DNA from: Penumbrarchaeum sp964445525
GTDB lineage: Archaea; Thermoplasmatota; Penumbrarchaeia; Penumbrarchaeales; Penumbrarchaeaceae
Direction: 5' to 3'
Assembly: GCA_964445525.1 (NCBI GenBank)
Contig: CAYULA010000027.1
Coordinates: 1-51,480 of the forward strand
DNA length: 51,480 bases
The translations under genes and the position numbers were made by a program. This document shows positions 24,583 to 31,285 of the stretch, piece after piece. The notes below the pieces were generated by a model. It ran no database searches. It was not told where the DNA came from and saw nothing but the letters and a program-made list of their open reading frames with translations. Positions within the stretch are counted from its first letter, which is position 1. The number at the start of each line of letters is the position of its first letter.

Positions 24583-24969
24583 ATGGATGATTCGGGGGAT
24601 GCTGCATTTTCGGGAGCCGTGAGATCCGACCTGATGAGGAAACTGGAAAACCCCCTGGGATTCATCGGGGAGAGCACTTTGACCCATGTCATGTACGAAG
24701 GAGGATGGACCAGGGTCTCCGATATTCTCAAGAAGGCAAGAAAAGGTCCTTCGCACAAGGACAGGGTCCTGTCATCCCTGAGAGAGAGACTCGAGGAGAT
24801 CCGGTCGAGATTGAGGTCCCCCACCCTTTCCAAAGACGAGGCCTTCTCCCTGTTCGAGGAAGGTATTACCGTGAAAAAGGCCATTTACACATTGAGAAAT
24901 GATGTGATGGAGAGTGACGATCACACCGACACAAAAAGATGGCTCCATTACGGAAGATCCATCAGCTGA
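24583..24969 (+). CDS. Uncharacterised helical protein, 128 residues
   Basis: I do not recognise this gene. The protein is soluble and largely alpha-helical, with a mid-region RERLEEIRSRLRSPTLSKDEAFSLFEEG that may form a helical hairpin. It has no Cys and no transmembrane segment. An AT-rich element (ACTTAATTAGG, about 24543-24552) about 35 bp upstream may serve as promoter. Its stop is directly adjacent to the stop of the convergent zinc-finger gene. Confidence 0.65.
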   Translation: MDDSGDAAFSGAVRSDLMRKLENPLGFIGESTLTHVMYEGGWTRVSDILKKARKGPSHKDRVLSSLRERLEEIRSRLRSPTLSKDEAFSLFEEGITVKKAIYTLRNDVMESDDHTDTKRWLHYGRSIS

Positions 24970-25608
24970 TCAGTCGAACCAGTTCTTTAGGTCTTTGAAC
25001 TCCCTCGAAATTTTAGAGACATCAATCTGGTGGCCGACCCCTGTTCCTCCGCAGAATGTGCAGTTACCGGTTCCCCTGCATTCGGCACAGTGGCCGTACC
25101 CGTCGCAGTAGGAGCACTCCTTTGTTCCCTTGCATCTTATGCATTCACCGGTTCCCTTGCAGTGATTGCATTCGTCGGATCGGACACCCTTGCAGGTGGG
25201 GCAGGTTCCCATTCCCCCGCAGTAGGAGCATTTCTTGGTTCCCCGGCACATTATGCAGATACCGGTGCCTCCGCATTCCCTGCACTTGTGGTTTCCGTGG
25301 CAGTGTGTGCATCTTCCGGTTTCCCTGGCCAATCCAGCTTCCAGAAGGTCCTCCCATGCCTCGGAACCTCTCCCCAATCTCATCTTGGCCGCAGCCATCA
25401 GAAACCAGGCATCGAGATCTCCGGGATTCTGCCTCACAACATCTGTGAACTTGTCCAGTGCCTTCCTGAAGTTCCTGGAATCCATTTCCTCCAGACCGGA
25501 TCTTATCGTGGACCGCAGGGCAGAGACCGATGGGAGCTTCTGCTGGCATTTGGCGCAGTATAGCTCCCTGTCGCTGTTCTCTTCCCCGCATCGGGGACAT
25601 TTGAGCAT
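24970..25608 (-). CDS. Zinc ribbon-TPR-DnaJ-like zinc finger protein
   Basis: A 212-residue protein in three parts. A zinc ribbon lies at the N terminus (CPRCGEENSDRELYCAKC, residues 4-21). A TPR-like helical pair follows (about 35-90; RNFRKALDKFTDVVRQNPGD). Then come at least nine CxxC(x)GxG modules (about 98-195; CRECGGTG, CIMCRGT, CSYCGGMG, CPTCKG, CNHCKGTG, CIRCKGT, CSYCDGYG, CAECRGTG, CTFCGGTG), about twice as many as in DnaJ. There is no J domain. Such cysteine-rich domains hold unfolded proteins or mediate thiol exchange. It lies 18 bp downstream of ftsZ on the same strand, so the two are probably co-transcribed. Confidence 0.85.
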   Translation of the reverse strand: MLKCPRCGEENSDRELYCAKCQQKLPSVSALRSTIRSGLEEMDSRNFRKALDKFTDVVRQNPGDLDAWFLMAAAKMRLGRGSEAWEDLLEAGLARETGRCTHCHGNHKCRECGGTGICIMCRGTKKCSYCGGMGTCPTCKGVRSDECNHCKGTGECIRCKGTKECSYCDGYGHCAECRGTGNCTFCGGTGVGHQIDVSKISREFKDLKNWFD

Positions 25609-25626
25609 ATTATATCACCTGAAGCT

Positions 25627-26808
25627 TCAGCGTATGAATTGCACCCCGTAACGCTCTTCTCTTCTGGTGTAGCCCCTTTCCTTTTCTCCGAATGATCCAA
25701 CGGTCTTGCCGGAGATCTGTTCGGATGTGACCCCGACCAGAACCAGCATGACCCTTATCGCTCCCTTGAGCTCCGGATCTATATATGCACCCCAGATTAT
25801 GGAGGCGTTGCGGTTGATCCTTTCATTGATGTAATCCGCCACCGCCTCTGCTTCGGTCACCGTCATGTCCTCTCCGCCCGTAACACATATCAGCGCTCCG
25901 TTTGCCGAGGATATATCGTATTCCAGCAGAGGGGAGTTTATCGCTTCCTCCACAGCCCTAGTGGCCTTCTCGTTTCCGTCATCCGATTCTCCTATGCCGA
26001 TGACCGCCACACCACCGCCTTTCATGATTGTTTTGAGATCAGCGAAATCGAGGTTGACAAGACCGACCTTGGTAACCATTTCGGTTATGCCCTTTATCGC
26101 TTTCATAAGGATCTCGTCTGCAACCTTGAAGGCCGCGTTCAGAGGAAGTCTCGGAACCAGTTCCAGAAGCTTGTCGTTGGGGATGACTATAACGGTGTCC
26201 GAGTTCTCCTCAAGCTCCGCAAGGCCCCACTCGGCGTTTTCCATCCTGGACTCTCCCTCTCCCTGGAAGGGTTTGGTTACCACGGCTATGGTCAACGCTC
26301 CCATCTGCTTGGAGATCTCGGCGATCACGGGTGCGGTTCCTGTTCCTGTTCCTCCACCCATTCCGGCGGTAACGAAAACCATATCGGCTCCCATCAAAGC
26401 GGCTCTGACCTCCTCCTCGGCCTCCAGGGCCGATTCCTTCCCTATCTTGGGATTTGCTCCCGCGCCAAGACCCCTGGTGGTTCTCTTTCCCACCAGTATC
26501 TTGTGGGGTGCATGGATGGTCAGGAGATGCTGTGCGTCGGAATTGACCGCATAAAGATCGGCTCCGATTATGCCTTCCTCCACGATCCTGTTGATGGTGT
26601 TGGAACCACCTCCGCCACAGCCTACGATCTTGATGTTGGTCCGAAGCGTTGAGAGAATCCTTCTGAGTTCTTCGTCCTCGGGATTTGACTCCACCTGTAC
26701 CGGCGAATCCCTTACCTCAACCTCTCTATCGGATCTCTCCTCTTGTTGATCCTTCTTGTCGTATTTGTTCATATATTCATTTATGATGGACTTGAATCCC
26801 ACGGCCAT
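25627..26808 (-). CDS. ftsZ: Cell division protein FtsZ
   Basis: A 393-residue tubulin-fold GTPase. The G-box is IVGCGGGGSN (61-70), the tubulin signature GGGTGTG is at 151-157, and the T7 synergy loop NLDFADL (252-258) is intact, so it should polymerise and hydrolyse GTP. An unusually long charged N-terminal extension (1-50) precedes the fold. The C-terminal peptide ends GVQFIR, a likely SepF-type anchor-binding tail. GGAGGA stands only 1 nt before the ATG at 26808; with normal spacing the GTG two codons later (26802) may be the real start. FtsZ1 versus FtsZ2 needs a tree. Confidence 0.95.
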   Translation of the reverse strand: MAVGFKSIINEYMNKYDKKDQQEERSDREVEVRDSPVQVESNPEDEELRRILSTLRTNIKIVGCGGGGSNTINRIVEEGIIGADLYAVNSDAQHLLTIHAPHKILVGKRTTRGLGAGANPKIGKESALEAEEEVRAALMGADMVFVTAGMGGGTGTGTAPVIAEISKQMGALTIAVVTKPFQGEGESRMENAEWGLAELEENSDTVIVIPNDKLLELVPRLPLNAAFKVADEILMKAIKGITEMVTKVGLVNLDFADLKTIMKGGGVAVIGIGESDDGNEKATRAVEEAINSPLLEYDISSANGALICVTGGEDMTVTEAEAVADYINERINRNASIIWGAYIDPELKGAIRVMLVLVGVTSEQISGKTVGSFGEKERGYTRREERYGVQFIR

Positions 26809-26834
26809 TCCTCCAAAGAGTGCTCTCCTGTGTG

Positions 26835-26853
26835 TTTCTAGGGGACCTAGAAA
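26835..26853. promoter_or_regulatory. Perfect palindrome in the ftsZ leader
   Basis: TTTCTAGG-GGA-CCTAGAAA, 8-bp perfect arms around 3 nt, sits between a minus-strand TATA element (TATATAATAT, about 26881-26890) and the ftsZ start. It could be an operator or a leader hairpin; the TATA position implies a leader of about 50 nt containing it. Confidence 0.5.
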
Positions 26854-27049
26854 TACCCCCGACCCACCATCGCCATTTCATATTATATATGTTTTGTAAC
26901 CCCAACGAAAGTATTCTGGATGATTGTCGGGGTAATCAGGTGTCCATACCCCCCAAAATAGAGCATAATTGAGGCGAACCTGGTAACCATATACGGATAT
27001 TCGATGGAAAAGTTTTAATAACCCTACCTGTGGGATGGTATTTTTTCAA

Positions 27050-27265
27050 AATCCATTTATATCCAAGTGGCCGATGGTCAATTGCTTTGGGGTTAAGAAA
27101 GGGAAAGAATGCGTGATGGACATCCGACTCCTTTTCAGACAACCAAGCATTGGGGACAGAATTGTCACTCCGTGTCCCCTTGAGATCTGACATACCCTGA
27201 AACCCGGTCCGGGACCCTTGAGGTCCCGGGCATTCTTCGGGAGGCCTCCGGGAAGAGAGGGGCTT
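27050..27265 (+). ncRNA. Candidate structured RNA upstream of dCMP deaminase
   Basis: The gap between ftsZ and the deaminase (26809-27311) holds no convincing gene. On the plus strand a TATA element (TTTATATCC, 27055-27063) is followed by three hairpins: GGGGACA/TGTCCCC (27152-27158, 27173-27179), CCGGGACC-CTTGA-GGTCCCGG (27209-27229) and an imperfect one around GGAGGCCTCC (27235-27255). A second TATA-like run (TTTTAATAA) lies at about 27015. It does not show the conserved motifs I know for RNase P or SRP RNA. Strand and ends are guesses. Confidence 0.3.
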
Positions 27266-27276
27266 CAATTACCGAT

Positions 27277-27290
27277 TTTAAAGTTAAATA
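27277..27290 (+). promoter_or_regulatory. TATA region of dCMP deaminase gene
   Basis: TTTTAAAGTTAAATA ends 22 bp upstream of ATG 27312, consistent with a leaderless transcript starting at or next to the ATG. Confidence 0.5.
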
Positions 27291-27311
27291 CCCCCTTTTC
27301 GATAACCCGAC

Positions 27312-27842
27312 ATGGAAGACTCTCCGAGGGAATGCCCACCCAAGGGCGACTGCAGATACGAGATCTTGATGGACGAGGAACCAGCCCCGAGAAGGGATCC
27401 CTGGGATATTTACTTCATGAAGATAGCGGCCCAGGTGGCCACAAGGGGAACTTGTTCCAGAAAACAGGTTGGCTGTGTGATTGTCAGGGACAGAACCATC
27501 CTGGCAACCGGCTATAACGGTTCAATAAGGGGAATGCCCCATTGCGACGAGATAGGTCACATGATGGAAAACGGACACTGCACCAGGACCGCCCATGCGG
27601 AACAGAACTGCATCGCACAGGCAGCCAGGAATGGAGTCTCCGTTCTGGGTGGGGACCTCTATGTGACAGCTTCCCCTTGCTGGAACTGTTTCAAGATAAT
27701 TGCCAATGCTGGAATAGTGAGGATTGTATTCGGGGAGTTCTACCGAGACGACAGGATATTCAACGCTGCAGATCACCTGGGTATGGAACTTGTACACCTT
27801 ACCGACGATGGAGAATTGAAGGTTTACGTGAAGGGAAGGTAA
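27312..27842 (+). CDS. dCMP deaminase (ComEB-like)
   Basis: A 176-residue zinc cytidine/deoxycytidylate deaminase. The catalytic motif TAHAEQN gives ligand H95 and proton-shuttle E97; PCWNC gives C123 and C126. A second zinc-like set (C8, C14, H77, C78 and HxxxxC around H89-C90) resembles the structural-zinc insertion of dCMP deaminases. It converts dCMP to dUMP for thymidylate synthesis. The N-terminal 30 residues are an extension with two Cys. It is expressed on its own, with a TATA box about 25 bp upstream. Confidence 0.92.
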   Translation: MEDSPRECPPKGDCRYEILMDEEPAPRRDPWDIYFMKIAAQVATRGTCSRKQVGCVIVRDRTILATGYNGSIRGMPHCDEIGHMMENGHCTRTAHAEQNCIAQAARNGVSVLGGDLYVTASPCWNCFKIIANAGIVRIVFGEFYRDDRIFNAADHLGMELVHLTDDGELKVYVKGR

Positions 27843-27998
27843 GATTCGCATCGGATTTCACCTTCATATTAAAATCCGATAATGTCAATCAGACCACTAT
27901 TCTAGAAAAAATCATTCTTTGATCTGCCCTTTGCCATTTACTGACTAGAAAAAGTGGAATACCAGTTAAAACCATATGAGTCTCCGAAGGTGGAAAGG

Positions 27999-28430
27999 AT
28001 GAAGGGATACAGGAGGATACTGGTTCCGGTAGACGGTTCGGAACTCTCCGATCTGGGTTTCGAGAGGGCCCTGGGATTTGCCCGGATGGTAAATGGAAAG
28101 GTGACGATCGTCAACGTGATCCAGGATATTGTGGGTCCTGCAGGCCCCGCCAGTATTCCGGTCCAGATAGACCAGACCAAGATCGCAAAGGACCTTGTTG
28201 GAAATTACCTGCACAAGGTTGAAAAAAGCGACATCGAGGTGAATTCGGAGATCAGGCACGGAAATCCCGCCGACGAGATAGTTGAACTTTCCAGGGACCA
28301 TGACATAATAATAATGGGTTCAAAAGGCCATAATCCGATAACCTCTCTTCTGCTTGGAAGTGTTGCCGAAAAGGTTGTAAGGGAGGCTTGCTGCCCGGTC
28401 ATGATAATAAGGAAGAGGGAAGATGAATGA
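27999..28430 (+). CDS. Universal stress protein (UspA family)
   Basis: A 143-residue Rossmann-like protein starting MKGYRRILVPVDGSELS. The ATP-binding signature G-x2-G-x9-G(S) is present in GSKGHNPITSLLLGS, so it should bind ATP or a related nucleotide and dimerise. ATG 27999 is preferred over a GTG at 27954 because GGTGGAAAGG directly precedes it. Single-gene unit; a hairpin at 28432-28450 follows the stop. Confidence 0.92.
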   Translation: MKGYRRILVPVDGSELSDLGFERALGFARMVNGKVTIVNVIQDIVGPAGPASIPVQIDQTKIAKDLVGNYLHKVEKSDIEVNSEIRHGNPADEIVELSRDHDIIIMGSKGHNPITSLLLGSVAEKVVREACCPVMIIRKREDE

Positions 28431-28431
28431 A

Positions 28432-28450
28432 CAAGGAAAAAATTTTCTTG
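28432..28450 (+). terminator. Possible terminator hairpin after the USP gene
   Basis: CAAGGAAAA and TTTTCTTG pair with one bulged base immediately after the USP stop (TGA at 28428-28430). It is AT-rich and carries a short T run within the 3' arm. Weak evidence. Confidence 0.35.
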
Positions 28451-28632
28451 CTCTAGTCAATTATTCACAGATAAAATTAAATAATCCCCAGTGCAAATCT
28501 AAAAATCAAACAGAGGTTCGATATCTTTGAGGTCCGATGAGGATTACACCATTAACGTACATGGATGGGATTCTCACTTGGATTTGAAGACATCAATTAT
28601 GAATATGAAAAACCAAAGGCGAGGGTTTCAAG

Positions 28633-29853
28633 ATGGTAAGAATTGAGGATTACCTGGATCTGGTAGGAGACGACGTGATAGCCGAGATATACCGGAAAGC
28701 AACCACCTTGAGCGGAAAGAGCGTGGTTCATATCAATTCGACCTATTACGGCGGTGGTGTGGCGGAGATGCTGAAGACCATAGTACCCCTGATGAACGAT
28801 GTTGGGATCGATGCCGGCTGGAGGGTTTTGCACGGGACCCCCGATTTCTTCTCTCTGACAAAGGATTTTCACAATGCCCTTCAGGGACAGGAGGAGATAG
28901 ATTTCAACGAGGACCGGTTGTCTCTCTATCGTCACACAAACGAGGATTTCTCTGTATACACTCACCTGGACCATGACTGGGTGGTGATCCACGATCCTCA
29001 ACCTCTGCCACTAATAAAATATTACAGAAAGAAGCAGCCGTGGCTGTGGAGATGCCACATAGATCTCTCCTCTCCAAACCAGGAGATATGGAACTTCATC
29101 AAAAGATACATATTGAGGTACGATAGGGTCATACTGTCGAATGAGAACTTCATGAATCCGGCACTTCCGGTGGATCAGAGCCTCATCTATCCGGCGATCG
29201 ATCCTCTTTCAACCAAGAACAGGGAACTTTCCGATTCCGAACAGGACAGGCTCATCGGCGAGCTGGACATACCTACCGATAAACCGATTATCTCCCAGAT
29301 ATCCCGGTTCGACAAGTGGAAGGACCCGATAGGGGTCATAGATGTGTTCAAGAAGGTAAGGAAGAAGGAGGACTGCAGACTGGTCCTCTGCGGCAGCATG
29401 GCTTCCGATGACCCCGAAGGATACAAGATCTACGATGAGGTCAAGGAGGCCGCAGGTGATCTGATCGACAAAGGGGAGATCCTGATAAGGGCGAATGAGA
29501 CCGATCTGGCCATCAACGCTCTCCAGAGATTCTCCTCGGTTGTGATCCAGAAATCACGGAGGGAGGGTTTCGGTCTTACCGTGACTGAGGCTCTCTGGAA
29601 GGAAACTCCTGTGGTATGCTCCGATGCGGGAGGACTGTCGGTTCAGGTGGAAGACGGATACAACGGATACGTTCTGGACCCCGAGGATGATCAGGGATTC
29701 TCTGACCGGGTGATCCACATCCTCAGAAACGAAGAAAAGTTCAAGGAGATGAAGAGAAACGCCAGGGAATCCGTAAGAAAGAGGTTCCTGGTCACCAGGA
29801 TCATGCTCGATTACATGAACCTCTTCAACAGCTACAATGGTGGTATGGTTTGA
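28633..29853 (+). CDS. treT: Trehalose glycosyltransferring synthase (TreT, GT4)
   Basis: A 406-residue GT-B glycosyltransferase. The N-terminal domain has HINSTYYGGGVAEML, the family's sugar-binding loop, and HDPQPLPLI; the C-terminal domain has SRREGFGLTVTEALWKE, the nucleotide-sugar E-x7-E site (about residues 313-328), and the PVVCSDAGGLSVQV segment. The enzyme joins NDP-glucose and glucose into trehalose, or the reverse, a common archaeal osmolyte and stress-protectant route. The promoter (AAATTAAATAATCC, about 28474-28487) implies a leader of about 120 nt that contains a 24-codon open frame overlapping the start. The downstream small gene may share its transcript. Confidence 0.9.
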   Translation: MVRIEDYLDLVGDDVIAEIYRKATTLSGKSVVHINSTYYGGGVAEMLKTIVPLMNDVGIDAGWRVLHGTPDFFSLTKDFHNALQGQEEIDFNEDRLSLYRHTNEDFSVYTHLDHDWVVIHDPQPLPLIKYYRKKQPWLWRCHIDLSSPNQEIWNFIKRYILRYDRVILSNENFMNPALPVDQSLIYPAIDPLSTKNRELSDSEQDRLIGELDIPTDKPIISQISRFDKWKDPIGVIDVFKKVRKKEDCRLVLCGSMASDDPEGYKIYDEVKEAAGDLIDKGEILIRANETDLAINALQRFSSVVIQKSRREGFGLTVTEALWKETPVVCSDAGGLSVQVEDGYNGYVLDPEDDQGFSDRVIHILRNEEKFKEMKRNARESVRKRFLVTRIMLDYMNLFNSYNGGMV

Positions 29854-29894
29854 TACCGCAAACTAAAAATACATCTCAGATCAAAGAAGATATC

Positions 29895-30224
29895 ATGGAA
29901 TCCCCCTTGGACGATCTACACGTCAAGAAAGCAGGGATCATGGCGGTTGAGCAGTGGCTTCTCGAGAAAGGATATCAGGATATCGAGGAGCATGAGATAG
30001 ACGGAGAGGTGGAAAAGATCACTGCCAGGAAGGATGGCAGGACCCTGGTGGTAGGAGTCAGATCCTCATTCTATCCCGAGGATCCGGGATTTTTGTCCAT
30101 AGAACAGAAGCAGAGCCTGATAACAAACGCCATGAGCACAGGCGGAAAAGCAAGACTGGCCAGGGTCTGGCTGAACAGGGACCTGACCCTGAAGGACAAG
30201 TACGTCATGTGGACCAAGCTCTGA
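29895..30224 (+). CDS. Uncharacterised protein, possibly restriction-endonuclease-like fold
   Basis: A 109-residue soluble protein. The segment AGIMAVEQWLLEKGYQDIEEHEIDGEVEKITARKDG, then TLVVGVRSS, recalls the alpha-beta-beta core of YraN/Holliday-resolvase-like nucleases (helix, GE-x-x, ARKDG, then strand), but the ExK catalytic pair is not intact (VGVRS), so it may be inactive or unrelated. A TTG start at 29850 overlapping treT is possible; ATG 29895 has an A/T-rich box (CTAAAAATAC) about 28 bp upstream. Function unknown. Confidence 0.6.
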   Translation: MESPLDDLHVKKAGIMAVEQWLLEKGYQDIEEHEIDGEVEKITARKDGRTLVVGVRSSFYPEDPGFLSIEQKQSLITNAMSTGGKARLARVWLNRDLTLKDKYVMWTKL

Positions 30225-30238
30225 ATCATCCGACTCAT

Positions 30239-31168
30239 TTACAATCTTTCAATGTCGGAAAGTATTACATGCAGTTTTTCCAGAAACCACCATGCAACAA
30301 CCAGCTGGGCCATTCCGGAGGCTGTCACATGCTCTCCGTCTATATCGAAAAGCCTGGAGCACCGGGTTCCGGTGAAGGAACAGATCCTGTCCTGAAGTTC
30401 GGTGAGACTGCTCTGGGGAATCAATCCGTCTATGGTGAGGATCCTTGCGCTCTTTCCGAAATAGTAGTCCCTTCCGAATTCCAGGGAAAGGTACTTCCTC
30501 GATCCGCTCATGAGGGATGCCAGGTCCAGATTTATATCTATATTATGGACCGAGACGTCCGATCCCGTCATTATCAGTTTGACCTGGGGATTCTCCAGTC
30601 TGTCGTCGGTGTATCTTGAGGGTTCGATCCTGACAGTGATATCCGAATGGACCTTCTGAACGTCAATGAACATCTTGAAAAGAGGCTCCCTTGAAAGGAT
30701 CTCGTTGAAAGCATCCTCCTTGTCATGCCCCCTCTTTTCCACATCCCTCTTGAGCTTCCATTTCCACTTGACATCCCTGACGGGATCCACGAATATCCTC
30801 AGGTCCATTCCATTTCTCAATCCCTCTGTATAGAACGGATGGAGCCCTTCGATTATTGTGATTCTCCTGGGCTCGAAAACCACCTGGGGATCGAGGGTTC
30901 CCGTTTTGTGGTTGTAAACGGGTTTCACAATGCCCTTCCCCTTCCTCAGCTCCTGGATGTGCTCCGCGAGAAGGTCCAGGTGATTGTACTGCGGATCGAG
31001 AGGCAGGTGTCCGGTTTCCTTCCTCGTTTTCCTGTCTTCCTTGTGATAGTCATCCATGGAGAAACCCGAGACCATATCCTCCCCCATGAGCCTCCTGATT
31101 CCGTTGGAGAAAGTTGTTTTTCCCGCTCCGCTGTCCCCGCCTATTCCCACGATTATGTTGGCATTCAC
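30239..31168 (-). CDS. prk: Phosphoribulokinase (archaeal type)
   Basis: A 309-residue P-loop kinase. Walker A is GGDSGAGKT (10-18). The PRK-specific DDYH (39-42) is followed by DRKTRK and LPLDPQYNHLDL. Next come KPVYNHKTGTLDP (82-94), IEGLHPFY (106-113) with the catalytic acidic residue, and the WKWKLKRDVEKRGH arginine/lysine segment (135-148). These blocks match plant and archaeal phosphoribulokinases more closely than uridine kinases, which lack the RxxRK..LDP..N region. It phosphorylates ribulose-5-phosphate to ribulose-1,5-bisphosphate, the RuBisCO substrate. The regulatory Cys pair of plant enzymes is not in the P-loop. It stands alone downstream of the pilus-type ATPase. Uridine kinase is the main alternative. 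Confidence 0.85.
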   Translation of the reverse strand: MNANIIVGIGGDSGAGKTTFSNGIRRLMGEDMVSGFSMDDYHKEDRKTRKETGHLPLDPQYNHLDLLAEHIQELRKGKGIVKPVYNHKTGTLDPQVVFEPRRITIIEGLHPFYTEGLRNGMDLRIFVDPVRDVKWKWKLKRDVEKRGHDKEDAFNEILSREPLFKMFIDVQKVHSDITVRIEPSRYTDDRLENPQVKLIMTGSDVSVHNIDINLDLASLMSGSRKYLSLEFGRDYYFGKSARILTIDGLIPQSSLTELQDRICSFTGTRCSRLFDIDGEHVTASGMAQLVVAWWFLEKLHVILSDIERL

Positions 31169-31285
31169 TTTTTCCAGTCTTTCCTTGATGGTTTCCGTCG
31201 GATCATCCCCTTATTGCTTGATGGAAGCCGCAACAAAGACCTGTTGACGGACCTTATAAAGGTTTTCAAAATCAAATCTCGACTA

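Noticed and set aside
29895..30224. Calling the small gene after treT an active YraN/Holliday-resolvase nuclease
   Set aside because: The catalytic ExK motif is not intact, so only a possible fold likeness is stated.
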